Of a stretch of DNA of 64,000 nucleotides, positions 1 through 12,700 are shown one piece after another. Under the pieces are notes generated by a model that saw only the letters and a program-made list of their open reading frames with translations, had not been told where the DNA came from and did no database searches. The first letter of the stretch is position 1. The number at the start of each line of letters is the position of its first letter. Both the position numbers and the translations under genes were made by a program. The DNA lies in assembly GCF_033958435.1 (NCBI RefSeq), contig NC_134138.1, positions 187,337,298 to 187,401,297 of the forward strand, in the 5' to 3' direction. This stretch comes from Carettochelys insculpta. Lineage: Eukaryota > Chordata > Testudines > Carettochelyidae.

Positions 1-89
1 TGTTTGAGGATGGGGAATATGCATCTTGGATGAGTCCTGGGCTGTCCAATTTTACTAGGAAATATGATCATCTTAGACATGCATTAGAT

Positions 90-448
90 CAGCCATTCTC
101 AAACCATGATTCAAGACCTTGAAGTAGATCATAGCTCTGTTTTAATAGCATTTCCAGGGCTGGTATTATATTTGCTGGGGCCAAAATCTAAAACCCGTGC
201 TCAGAGACAAAATCTGAGAGCTTCAGCCTTGGGTGGTAGGGTTCAGGTTACAGGTCCTCTGCCGGGGCAGAAACCCTTGGGCTTCAACTTTGTTCCTGCC
301 CCAACTGGACCAGTAGTGCTCAGGATTTGGCCTCTTCACCTGGGTTGGTGGGGCTTAGGTGGGCTCAGCTTTGCACCTTGCCCCCTAGGGTTGTGTATCA
401 ATTTTAGTTGTCAGAAAGAGGTTGAGGTGCAATGATGTTTGAGAGCTG
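90..448. mobile_element. Non-autonomous hAT element
   Basis: Starts with cagccattctcaaac and ends with gtttgagagctg, inverted ends of the hAT form CAG..TTCTCAAAC. The interior (tatcaattttagttgtcagaaag..ggtgcaatg) matches a common reptile hAT filler that I recognise. No clear 8-bp target duplication is visible. Confidence 0.7.
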
Positions 449-2400
449 TAGGGTTATATCAGAGTTATAGTGCACAGCAGAGCCTTGTACCCTTTAATGT
501 TCAGACGAGTAAGGGGCCCAGAGGGTCCAATGCAGAGAAGACCCAGCTGGCATTTGCCCAATATTAAATCTGCTCAGGCCACATCACTACTCCATCTTTT
601 CCTTCCCTTTGAGTCAGACCCACTATCTTATCAATTGTCACAGAAACCTCTGCTCCGTTATTTCTTTCTTTATTTGAAAAACACTGACCTCCCACTCCCA
701 AATAGTTTCCTGCAATACAAAGTAGTTGGATTCTAGAAAAGAGTGGTTTATAATGTAGATGCAAGGAGTGTGTGGTTTTGAAATTGAAACCTAGGACTCA
801 GAATCAGAAGATCTGGAGTCCCAGCTGAGTGATAGATTTCCTGTTTGACCATGCGTAAACCACATTAACTTCCCATTCCCTACGCCTCACTTCACCCAGT
901 TTCTTATCTTAATCTTTTTACTATGTTTGTTGTCATATCTATTTTCTCATGATCTTATATTATCATTTTATCTTTTATAACATCCTCTTTATTTTGGTAG
1001 GTGAGCCCGAGATGCACTTTACTCATGCTGCAAATATTATCATGCATTGATGGAACCTATTGGTGAACGATATGACGTGCTATTTGTTCCATGGTGTTGA
1101 AACCCTGACTTCTAACATTAAGATTCCTAAAAGATACTCAGTAAACCAAGAGAGATGCATGAAAATTAGAACTGTTTGCATTTTGGGACAGGTTGCAAAA
1201 CTGGTGATTTGGAAGGAGAGACGTGCAAGAACTGTAAAGGAAGAGAATCAAGAAGAAAGATGAACACAGAGAAAATTAATTAGACTAGACAACCCAGAAG
1301 CAAAAAGATGTCGGATGGAGGCAAAAAGATAGGCCCAGAAGAAAACATACTTCACATAGATAAGGAATAGAACAGGACCAAGGAGTATGGTTGAAGCAGA
1401 CATCAGTCATAAGACAGACAGTTATCAGGGATCAGAGAAAAACAATGAAAGGAATCTGGAGAAGCAACGATAAAGAGACATGCATATGTGAGCAGAGGGA
1501 GGAAGCTGCCCTGTGTTATAATTAATCTTTCTAAAAATGTAAATAAAATATATATTTTAACATTGCTTTCAGATCTAATACTGTCAGTAGTCCCTTTGTT
1601 TACATAAGCACAGTTGGGGTGGAGGACAGTTCTGCTATATTAAGCACCTCTGGAGAAACAAGAATTGTAATTCTTAGTAATTGCACTTCCTACACTAATA
1701 ATTACAATGAAAGCTGTTGTGATTTACTTAAAAGGCCTGCTTTAGAAAGTTGTGAAATAGTATTTCAGGTTTCAGAGGTACGCATAAAAATAACCAGACA
1801 GACAATATGTGGGATTATTCATTTTCCCACCCAATCACCAACTATACTGAGTGCTGTTATGCTATAAAATGAAGGAGTCAGATGACTTAGTAAAAAAGCC
1901 TAGAACTGAGATATTCTTTAAACAGTCTTTGGTACCCAATGTGTCCAAGTCTGACAGCACAGTACATGCTCTGAAGTGTTGACAAAATGTGACAATTTGC
2001 CTGTGAGGTTGCTGGGTTTTTATTTATTTTTAGGGAATGAAGCTTTACATGACTCACTGAAACCAACTGGCAAAGAGGAAAAAAATCCTTTCTTATGAAA
2101 GTAAAGCATTTTAAATACCCTGTCCCACATCCTTAGCTGGAGTAAATCAGTTCTATTGACTTGTATGGATCTGCGCATATTTCCACCCGTTGAGCCTCTG
2201 GCCCTAAAGATGCACAAATATCTGGAAGCCGTGGGTGGACATAACTAGGCTATTGAAATTGCTGTAACAAAGGATCACGCAACCACAGCCAAGCATGCAG
2301 CGCAGGGCCAGGGAGCCGTATCCTGTGACAATCTTGCTAGGGAACAGAGAGAGAATCCTTCAACCCCATCCCAGGGGACATTTAAAGGCAAACACACAGC
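449..2400. other. Upstream intergenic DNA, nothing recognised
   Basis: AT-rich sequence with only short chance open frames. I see no exon, RNA gene or repeat that I can name. Confidence 0.6.
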
Positions 2401-2419
2401 CTAGATGGGCCCACCCAAC

Positions 2420-3020
2420 CTCCAACAGTTTATTGCATTAAAGAACAGGTTTTCACATCAACCAAGTGAGAGGCTGGGCAGCCCCGTGCCAGGGAGCACA
2501 GGGCAAGGGGGCCAGGCCAAGCTACCCAGCAGCACTATTTGGGAGGGACTACTGGACCCAAGAACCAGCTTATTGCAGGGGACAACAGATGGGACAACAG
2601 GGTTCAGGGTCACAGGTGGAACACGAGGGAACTCAAAGAGAACACAGACTTGAGAACCCCAGGCAGAATACCCAGCAGCAGGGGGCATAGGGAGCAGCAC
2701 AGCCACACAGAGCACGTGCCATAGCACACGCTGACCGGAACATTTTTGCACCACTGGGGACCCTGGAGCTGGGCCCCAGAAAGGCACATCTGGTCCAGGA
2801 GGACCCACTGTTTTGCTCGCTGTGCAGTAGCTACCCCCCACCCACACACCCTCCCGGGAGAGCGCCTTAATACCAGCGACGGCGGGAATCTGGGTCTGAG
2901 CACCCTCAGTTTTGCAGCGATGGGAGATGAGCGGCTCTGCTCCAAGCCGGGCAGAGCGGCCAGTAGAACCTGCAGCTGCTTCTGCCCCGGGCCGCGCCTC
3001 CGCCATTCGCGTACGGGAGG
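2420..3020 (-). other. Possible divergent minus-strand transcript ending in a poly(A) signal
   Basis: On the minus strand an AATAAA lies at about 2428-2433, followed by a G/T-rich downstream element (gttggaggttggg), a good poly(A) site. Upstream of it, toward the CpG island, the minus strand stays open for 250 codons (3210 to 2458). That frame includes MAEARPGAEAAAG near 3009 and a hydrophobic stretch. A short transcript made from the bidirectional CpG island and ending near 2415 would explain this. I recognise no protein family. GC-rich DNA often has long chance frames, so this may be a noncoding RNA or nothing. Confidence 0.3.
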
Positions 3021-3760
3021 CTGCACCGCAGCACGTGCTGGGCGCACTTCGGCCGGGCACAGCCGTTGGTCTCGAGGGTGTCGCGCGGGTTCGGCCGTTG
3101 CCGTAACGGTTACCGGGAAGGGAGGGAGAGAGGGAGCGAGACTCGGCTCCGGCGCCCCCACGTGGCCAGCGGGGCGGAGCCGGCGGCGCGGCCCTGGCCA
3201 ACCCCAGCACCGCCCATTGAGATCCGGGAGGGGAGGAGCCCGGGGCGAGTGAGCGGCCCCGTCCCGCCCGGTCGCCGGCGTGCGGGGACTATGCGGAGAT
3301 GGTGGCGCAAACCCGAGGCAGACACAAAGAGGCGCCTCCCGCGCCCCAGCCCGCAGCGAGCCCCCGGAGCGGCCGCGGGCTGAGGCAGCTGCCCTGCGGG
3401 GTCGGCGCCATGCGGAAGGGCGGCAGCGGCCGGAAAGGGGCCAGGAGCGAGCCCCAGAAACCCGGCCGGCCCCTGGCCCCGAGGCTGAGGGAGATGCTGG
3501 GCCTGGGCCAGGTGGGGCCGCTCCAGGGCTGCAGACACGCGCTGCAAGGTGAGCGGGACCGGGGGGCTGCGCACCAAGCCGCTTCTGTCCAGCGCCCCCG
3601 TTGGGAAGCGGGCGGGGGCTGCATCACACCCGGCGGACCTCTGCCTGCCACGCTGGGGCGGCTGCCCGGCCGATGCTGCCGCAGGCGGAGCCAGCCCCAG
3701 CTCCCCTCTCTGACAAGCAGCAGGAGGGAGTGAGGTGGGGGCGCTCCCCGCTGTGCCGGG
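2850..3760 (+). promoter_or_regulatory. CpG island promoter of DPY19L1
   Basis: The only long stretch rich in G, C and CpG in the window, in contrast to the AT-rich flanks. It holds GC-box-like motifs (ggggcggagc near 3171, ggggaggagc near 3229) and no TATA box near exon 1. This is typical of a housekeeping promoter with scattered start sites. The transcription start is not visible from sequence but is probably within about 200 bp upstream of 3299. Confidence 0.8.
3299..3548 (+). CDS. DPY19L1: DPY19L1 exon 1 (N-terminal cytosolic region)
   Basis: Encodes residues 1-83 plus one base. It is basic, rich in Pro, Gly and Arg, and lies in the CpG island. The chosen start at 3299 begins [11 protein letters not shown], which resembles the start I recall for human DPY19L1 (MVLQARSKHRD). 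It also has a good context (G at -3, G at +4). A second in-frame ATG at 3410 begins [10 protein letters not shown] and resembles the DPY19L2 start, so initiation there is possible. The donor is AAG/GTGAGC. The next exon must begin with two bases completing a codon, and exon 2 does. Confidence 0.82.
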
Positions 3761-6700
3761 GCCGCTGGTGGGGAAGCCAGTTGGGCTGGAAGTAATGTCC
3801 TGGGGAATTAACCTTCTCACTGGAAAAGTGCGTGGTGGTGGGGAACGTTTCTGTCGATCTCCCCTCCCCTCCCCTCCCCTCGTATTTAACAGGAACTGAC
3901 AGCAGTCAGGTGTGTGATCCGTTTCACTGTTCCCCCTACCTAGTCAATTACCAAGGAGAAAGGAGTTTGAAAGTGCTCCAGATGAGGAACTTACAGTATT
4001 GAAGGTTTTTCTAATCGATTAAAACAAATTCAGCACATCACACTCCCCTTTACACAGCATCAGAAACTACAATCTTTTTTTTTAAAAGTCAATTTTATTC
4101 AGTATCAATATTATTGAGGCAGCGAACTGACACTCGGCTGTGTCTTGATTGGCAGGCTGATTGGTGCAAAAGAAAAATAGTAAAAAATGCTATGAAGTTA
4201 GGCAATTCAAAGGTAAAATATTTTGTAAAGTACAGTCTTTTTTGTACAAAATATCTTTAATAAAGCTTTTGATGAACTCTGTAGAAATAAAACAATGTTT
4301 ATTGTTGTCACCTTGAGTCTTGATTTTTGTTTTGAAGTATGCTTAATCCAAAACTCTGCCCCCACCTCCTTTCAGCTTGCCCAAGTCAAGGTGGCTATAG
4401 AATATTAAGTGTGGTATGTCAACACGGTTTCTTTAGGCAAGATTGCTTTTATTAGTTTTAAGTCTAAGTGTAGTGCTAAGAGTTATTTTCTTTTAACAGC
4501 ATTTATTGTAGAAAAAGGAACCTTCATCATGAGAGCAGATAGCAAGATATGGTTCACTTTTCTATTAGGTAAGGGGACAAACATATGTGTCCTTAAAGTT
4601 CACTGCTTTATAAAAATGTACTATATCAGAATTTGCCTATCATGTAACTGGGGGAAGGAAAAACCTGATTCTTCTTGGTAGGATAGTCCTCATTCCTGTT
4701 GCATTGTATGTGTTTCTCATGACTGCATGCACAACCACTCATGTGTTCTTGTAATCATCTAGGATGTGATTGGCAGTAATGGTTAGCATTGACTTAAATG
4801 AGAGCAGAATTAAGCTAATAATAAAATCCTTTATGCAAACTAAAAGGTAAATGTCAAAATATAAGTATTTAATATTCCGCTGATACTTGTTCATTCAGTG
4901 TGCATATGTATGTACACTTCTGATTTTGCATAATTAATTCCTGAGAGATGCATATGGAAGGTATAGTAAATTACTAATTAGTCAGATCTTTTTTATTCTT
5001 AACATTACAAACATTCACTTCTCCTAATAATGTATGAAAATTATTACTCTGAACAGTGTGGGAGCTCTGGCAAAGGAAGGGAAAATAGTCCCATATTTTT
5101 AGAGTTTATATAAAAAACACTATTGTCTTAGGACACTTACAGGAGAAATTATTAACTGGATGAGGTTAATGGCCTCAGATGGAGGTTTAGCATCATCAGT
5201 TTTCTTCTAGCCAGTAATTTTTTTTTCCAAGAAATGACCTGTCTTATGATGATTATTACTTCAAAATTAGGAACTCTTTGTTTGTTGGCATTATTGGCTT
5301 TAGAGCTTTTAATGATAGGTCAACACAATATCAAAATTATTATATTTTTGGAGAGGAAGATGATTCCTTGATTTACTGTGTCCATTTGCCATGTTAAATG
5401 AAAATGCTGGATCCTAAAATTAAAAAAGCATACAAAATTATCTTTAAATGTTAAATATCTTTGAAGTTATTTTGTGTTTTAGTGCCAAGTCTGTGTCAAC
5501 ACAGCCAAGTCACTAAAAGCTTGTGTAGTGTAGGCCCTTTGCCTCTGCATCCCTTCCTGAGGTGACATTTACACAGTCATGCTATGTCTACATGGCATTC
5601 TAAACTCAAAGTAAGATATCTTAAAAGCACCAAATGTCAAAATAATGCGCTGTTTCGAAACATCCTTTGTTTCCCCTTCATCAAGGAGTACAGGGATGCC
5701 AAAATAGTGCACCTGTTATTTCAAAAAATATTTCAAAATAACAGGTGCATTTCAAAGATGCAAAGTAGCTGTTTTGGAATACCAAGGTATCCCAAAATAG
5801 CTCTGCCATGTAGACATAGCCATGGGGACGGCAGAAATCACCCATTGTTGTTGAATATTTTATTTTTATAACCTGTTTTGTCTCCCTGAGCATTTCACAA
5901 GCGACATGTCCTTTTTGACAAATATGCAAAATATGTGTTTGTGATGTTATTTAAAATATTATGGGGGAGATGTATAACTAGAAATCGTTTGTATAAATGT
6001 GGATTAATTCCACTGAAGTCAGTGAAGCAACTTGACTTAGGCTGCATCTATATTTCCTGTCCCTTTTGGAAAGAGCATGTAAATTCAGCTGATCAAAAAC
6101 GCTAATGAGGTACTGATGTGAATATTCAGTGCCTCATTTGCATAATTGTGGCCACTTGCCTCATCAAAAGTGCTGCTTTTGAAATGCAAAATAGCCGTGT
6201 AGACGGGATTCCTTCAAACAGGAAACCCCCCTTTTGAAAGCACCCTTCTTCCTGAAAAAATTTAGGAAGAAGGGCGCTTTTGAAAGCAGGGCTTCCTTTC
6301 AAAGGCACCCTGTCTACGTGGCTAGTTTGCATTTTGAAAGCAGCACTTTTCATAGAATCATAGGGCTGGAAGGGACCTCAGGAGTCAAGTCCAGCCCCCA
6401 CTTCAAGCAGGATCAACCCCCACTAAGTCATCCCAGCCAGGACCTTGTCAAGCCAGGACTTAAAAACCTTGAGGGATGGAGAATCCACCACTTCTCTAGG
6501 CAACACATTGCAATGCTTCACTACCCTCCTGGTGAAGTAGATTTCCCCTAATATCTGACCTAGACCTCTCCCTCTTTAACTTCAGACCATTACTCCTTGT
6601 TCTGCCATCTGACACCACTGAGAACAGTTTCTCACCATCCTCTTTAGAGCTCCCCTTCAGGAAGTTGAAGGCTGCTGTTAAATCACTGCTGTCTTCTCTT

Positions 6701-9700
6701 GTGTAAGCCCAACAAGCCCAAATCCCTCAGCCTCTCCTCACAGGTCTAACTTTTGATGCAGGGAGTAGCTTGCATTATGCAAATAAGGTGCTGAATATTC
6801 ATATCTGCACCTCATTAGCATTTTCAATCCACTATATTTACATGTCCCTTCTAAAAGGGAGGGGCAGTGTAGACATAGCCATTCAGTGGTGTAGCAGCAA
6901 AATTGCTCCTACCATCGTTTGCAATGCAGATAATGAGGTGGTAACGATGTTGTTGTGACAGTTGCAGCATATATATATATATGCAGAGAAGCATGGCTTT
7001 TGTGAAATTAAATAAAAGATATATACAAAATTTTTGTAAAACCTATGTGACTGAATATATATACTGTTTAACAATACAGCTATAATACAAACTTCTTAAA
7101 CTGGTTCTGCTGAATTTTCCTGGTAAGTTTAAAAAATAGGTTTTCCTATGAAATATAAGTAGTACCTTTTGAAGTCAAACACAATTTATTTAATATGCAA
7201 TTTCAGTTTTAAAAATTAAATACTGTTAAGTTGGATTTAATATATTATGACTAATTACAGGGTGTATGTTTTATGTGAGTCTTTTCTCTTTATGATGCTC
7301 GTTGTATGTAAGGATTAAGGGGGCCAATGATATTCAAAATCCTTTGCATTCTGCAGTGTATTGAAGTCTACTCTTTATGTAATGTTTCAGAATCTAAGCT
7401 TAATTGCATTCATGGTTGAGGAGAAAATATTTTTGAGTTTAACTGAACATACAGAGGAAATGCGGTGTTTGTGTGATTGGGTTTTCAAACAGACCAATGC
7501 AGTAGTTTGGAACTGTCCCATTCTTTCAGAAAAGTTAATTCTGCAACGTACAGTTGATGATTTAAATGTTAAGGTGTGTCAGCCATGTAACAATTATGTG
7601 CTTGCTCAAATTGCACATAACTTCCTTGGCAACCAAAACTTCTAGTTCTCCACTAGAATGCATGTAAGATTTACAAGTACAAAAATCTGTGACACTCTGC
7701 AGAGCCATTGGGCAACTGTGCTTGGCCCTGTGCTTTGGGGAGTGTTGTGATGTGAGTCAGTGCAACTGGTAGGTGTGGTGGCCCTGGAAGTGACATGTTC
7801 ATCACTTCCACTGTGGGCTGTGCACCCTACTAGGACATCCCTAACAAGCTGAAACTGTAAAATTGAAGTTAATTTAAAAATGACACAGAGACTACTAAAC
7901 TATCCTTGTATGTATTTTATTCCAGAAGTATTTCTAAAAATCTGCAATTTTCTAAATTTAAAGATTTATTTTAAATTATATGGTCAAAATTTAAATTTTA
8001 TTAAAAGCTGTATAATATTGTGAGAAAAATGTTTTTTTCAGCTGCCTTTTGTTTGCTGGGGAAAGAATATTTTTCTCTGTTAAGTTGCAGAATTTCATAG
8101 TAATAGTAAATACTTTAAAGAAAAAAGTTAATACACAGATGTGCTTGCTTTTTCTTTCAGTCATTCACACTTTGTTTTGTTTCTGGATTTTGTTCAGTGC
8201 AAGGCATCTTGTGACATGCAAGACGCTAATGGTAGATTACATTACTTTTACAAAAAAATCTCACTAGTGTTGCTGTCTTAGTGTATGAGATTTATTGTAT
8301 CAACAAAGTTAAATGCAGTGTTTGTCCTTTTTTACAGCTTTCATATTTTTCTTTCTTGCCATTTGAAATAAATGGCTTGATTTCTTATTGGTTCATTTGA
8401 ATGATCAGGTATATGTTGAATTATTTTGTAATAATACTGTCTGTTCAATTCCAGTCGTTTGTGAGGTTAGACAAAAAAGCTCATCCCAAAAGCCTCTAGG
8501 ATGCTCCCATACCTTGTTCCTCCCCAAAGCTGAGTTCATCATCATGTGCCCAGCCCCTGATAACTGTTCTGTAATTATTTTAAAGAATGATTTTATGTTC
8601 AAGTGTTTGATTATGAAGACGCACATCTTCTTTTTTTTTTTTTTTTTCCCACAGCTACTTTTGCAGGAGTTTTACACTGGTAAGATTATTTTTATTGGCT
8701 TCATGTCAGTGTAAATAAAAATATTGTTTTAAGACAGCATGAAGCATCATGTATATAGAGGAAGGTAGATGAGCCACAATGGTGACTAATTTAATTTATC
8801 GATTATTTTTGTATCTTTCCTTTTAGTGGAAGCCATCTTCTTTAACATAGAATTATTCTGATTTTGTGATTGTGGGCTTGAAAGATTTTCCTCTAAATTT
8901 TTTGTCCAAGGGCTAAGTCAGTTGGTGGGGTGAATAATACCTATATAGCTATGACCCTCAAAGCAATGTGTATTTTCACTGGGGCTCCATCCAGTAAGTT
9001 CTGAGGGTCCTCAAATCTTTCTTGCTCCTCAGTTAATTCTGTCTATGAATAAATGCCCTAATTGTGTACCATTTCACCTCTTTTGGGGGTTTGTCTCCTT
9101 TTGCTCTCTTTTGTGCACTGCTTCCTGCTGCCACTGCTTATCTGACACCTCAACTACAAGTCCCACTCTCCCAATTTTTATGGAGCAATATTTGTGAAAG
9201 GATTAGTGACTCTTTTCTACCTATCCGTGGAATAAAAATATATAGCAACTCCAGCCATTCAGATTTCTCTCCTAAAACTCTCCCCTACCCCCTAAATTAT
9301 CAGTATCTAGTGCTGCTTTTTGAAATCCCCTATTCCTAACAAAGGAACAGTGACACTTGGGCAGTTCTGTCTATTCTGCTCCTTTCTCATCCCTTCTGCT
9401 CTAGAGGAGATGCTGAGTTTACCTGCAGCAGCAAAATATGTATTTACTCTGGCGCATATTATTTTCAAGGTCTGTATCTTATGATAAAATCACCATTTCA
9501 TGTTCTCATACTGGTACACATTTGTACTTTAGTAAAAGGCATTGGGCAGGGAAGGCTTTTATAGACAAATATAATATAATTCCATTTCATTGTAGCATTT
9601 ATTCCACTTTTTATTCTTTCCTTCATTGACTTGGTAGGCATATATCATGATTTCCTTCACTGAAGTAAGATTTGGTAATGTTAGCTTTTGATCTCTGGGT

Positions 9701-12700
9701 TTCTTGTCCTTTATTTGCTGCAGCATATTCTTTATCTATGTCTTTGATTTTTTTTTTAAAAAAAAAAAAACAAACAAAAAAACTTCTTCACTGAGAAATC
9801 TGAAGGAATGCCTGACATAGAGAATGCTAGTGAAAAAGGGGTAGGCTTAGAAGTTGAAATAAGAAAAGGACAAATTAAAATTTACTTAGAAAAATTAGAT
9901 GTCTGCAAATCACCAGGGCCTGGTGAAATGCATCCTAGAATCCTCAAGGAGCTGATAGAAGAGGTATCTGAGCCTTTAGCAATCATTTGTGGTAAATCAT
10001 GGGAAACGGGAGAGATTCCAGAAGACTGGAAAAGGGCAAATATAGTACCCATTTATAAAAAGGGGAACAAGAATAACCTGGGAAACTACAGGCCAATCAT
10101 CTTAAATTCTGTGCCAAGAAAAATAATGGAGCAGGTAATTAAAGAAATCATCTGCAAGCATTTGTAAGGTGGCAAGGTGCTAGGGAACAGCCAGCATGGC
10201 TTTGTTAAAAACAGATCATGTCAAACCAATCTAATAGCTTTCTTTGATAGAATAACAAGCCTTGTGGATAAGGGAGAAGCGGTGGATGTGGTATACCTAG
10301 ACTTCAGTAAAGCATTTGACACGGTCTCACATAATATACTTATCAATAAACTATGCAAATACAACTTAGATGGGGCTACTATAAGGTGGGTGAACAACTG
10401 GCTGGATAACCGTACCCAGAGAGTAGTTATTAATGGTTTTCAATCCGGCTGGAAAAGTGTAACTAGTGGGGTTCCGCAGGGGTCTGTTTTAGGACCAGTT
10501 CTGTTCAATATCTTCATTAACAATTTAGATATTGACATAGAAAGTACACTTATTAAGTCTGCGGATGATACCAAGCTGGGAGGGGTTGCAACTTCTTTGG
10601 AGGATAGGGTCATAATTCAAAAGGATCTGGATAAACTGGAGAAATGGGCTGAGGTAAACAGGATGAAGTTTAATAAGGACAAATGCAAAGTGCTCCACTT
10701 AGGAAGAAACAATCAGTGTCACACATACAGAATGGGAAAGGACTGCCTAGGAATGAGTACAGCAGAAAGGGATCTGGGGGTTATAGTGGACCACAAGCTA
10801 AATATGAGTCAACCGTGTGATGCTGTTGTGAAAAAGGCAAACATGATTCTAGGATGCATTAACAGGTGTGTTGTGAACAAGACACGAGAAGTCATTCTCC
10901 CGCTCTACTCTGCGCTGGTTAGGCCTCAGCTGGAGTATTGTGTCCAGTTCTGGGCACTGCAGTTCAGGAAGGATGTGGAGAAATTGGAGAGGGTCCAGAG
11001 GAGAGCAACGAGAATGATCAAAGGTCTAGAGAACATGACCTATGAAGAAAGGCTGAAAGAATTTGGCTTGTTTAGTTTGGAAAAGAGAAGATTGAGGGGG
11101 GACATGATAACAGTTTTCAGGTATTTAAAAGGGTGTCATAAGGCAGAGGGAGGGAACTTGTTCTTCCTTGCCTCTGAGGATAGAACAAGAGGCAATGGAC
11201 TGAAATTGCAGCAGGGGAGGTTCAGGTTGGACATTAGGAAAAAGTTCCTAACTGTCAGGGTGATCAAACACTGGAACGAATTGCCAAGGGAAGTGGTAGA
11301 ATCTCCATCACTGGAGCTATTTAAGAAGAGGTTAGATAGATGGCTTTCAGGGATGGTCTAGAAAATGCTTGGTCCTGCCATGAGGGCAGGGGGCTGGACT
11401 TGATGGCCTCTCGAGGTCCCTTCCAGTCCTACTCTTCTCTGATTCTATGATTTGCAAGAGAGAGCTGTAGATTCATAGTCTCTTGATTGCAGTTAATTCA
11501 CTTAAAATGGAAAATCTCAAGAGAGCCATATGTGTGTTCATCCGTATGACACGAGACTGAATTACTGTATTTGTAGTACAGCTGCTGTTTTCTGATGTGA
11601 AAATATTTTCTAAATGTCTTGTAGTACGTGTAAATCAGTATTAGTTTTTAAAACCAAAGACTGAAACTGAATAGGTTTTGTTCATGCAGGTGTCATATTA
11701 CAACTCTTTTTGAAAATGACCGTCATTTTTCTCACCTGTCAACGCTGGAAAGAGAGATGGCTTTTCGTACTGAAATGGTTAGATTTTATTCTTCTAAATA
11801 ATTTAAATAAGAAGTGACGTTGTACACTTGAAAGCTTTTGTCTGCAATAATTGATTGTACAACTTCCAAAACTCCACTCCAAGGAAAAATAACAGCTACA
11901 AATGCTTTATCAGTAACAAATTTATATATGTTAATTTTGAGGTACAAATCTCATGTATATAACTAATATGAAAGTACCCTTTTATGTGGGTTTCAAAAGT
12001 ATTTTATATATAAAACTTAATGTTCAGGAAAATGCATGAAGTTTTAAATACCCTTTTTTGTAACTTCATGTAATTAATGAAGTGCATATTTAAAAAGTGA
12101 ACATTTACCTCCATATACCAGTATTTCTGTCATTTGTTAATGAAACATATATTCTAACTTCATGTTATACTTTAAACTGCTTTTCTCTAGTATTTCATGT
12201 TTCTTTCACACAGAATGGAAGTTCTCTTTGGGCATGTTGGATAACAGAGTTTCAAAATGGTATTCACACAAGGAAACTTAGAAAATTATGTAATTGCCCT
12301 GGGTAATTTTGTCTGTCTCATTATATGGAAGTCTACTTAAAAGAAGGAATCTTATGTAGGACAATACAAATAGTACTACCTGATTAATTTCTGCTACATT
12401 ATACACTCTTTAGGGCCTTTATTATTCCTATTTCAAGACTATTGTTGAAGCACCATCATTTTGGAATGGAATGTGGATGATTATGAATGATAAACTAACT
12501 GAATATCCTCTGGTGATTAACACATTAAAAAGGTTCAATCTTTATCCAGAGGTAAGCTATGCATTGAATGGAGTACCTGTTTCTGTGAAAACTTTGGTTA
12601 ATATCTTAGTTTTTATTTAGAAAAAATATTACACTGAAAAGAAGTTAGTGCTATAGGTCCGAAAGAATTTTCCCCTCAAATATACATTTAAGTATATGAT

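Noticed and set aside
3110..3820. A 236-codon open frame on the minus strand over exon 1
   Set aside because: It lies entirely in the CpG island, where stops are rare by composition. It is Pro/Arg/Ala-rich without any domain and overlaps the real exon 1 on the other strand.
7361..7645. A 94-codon + frame that could be an exon of DPY19L1
   Set aside because: No splice sites in the right phase, no resemblance to the family, and exons 2 and 3 join correctly without it.
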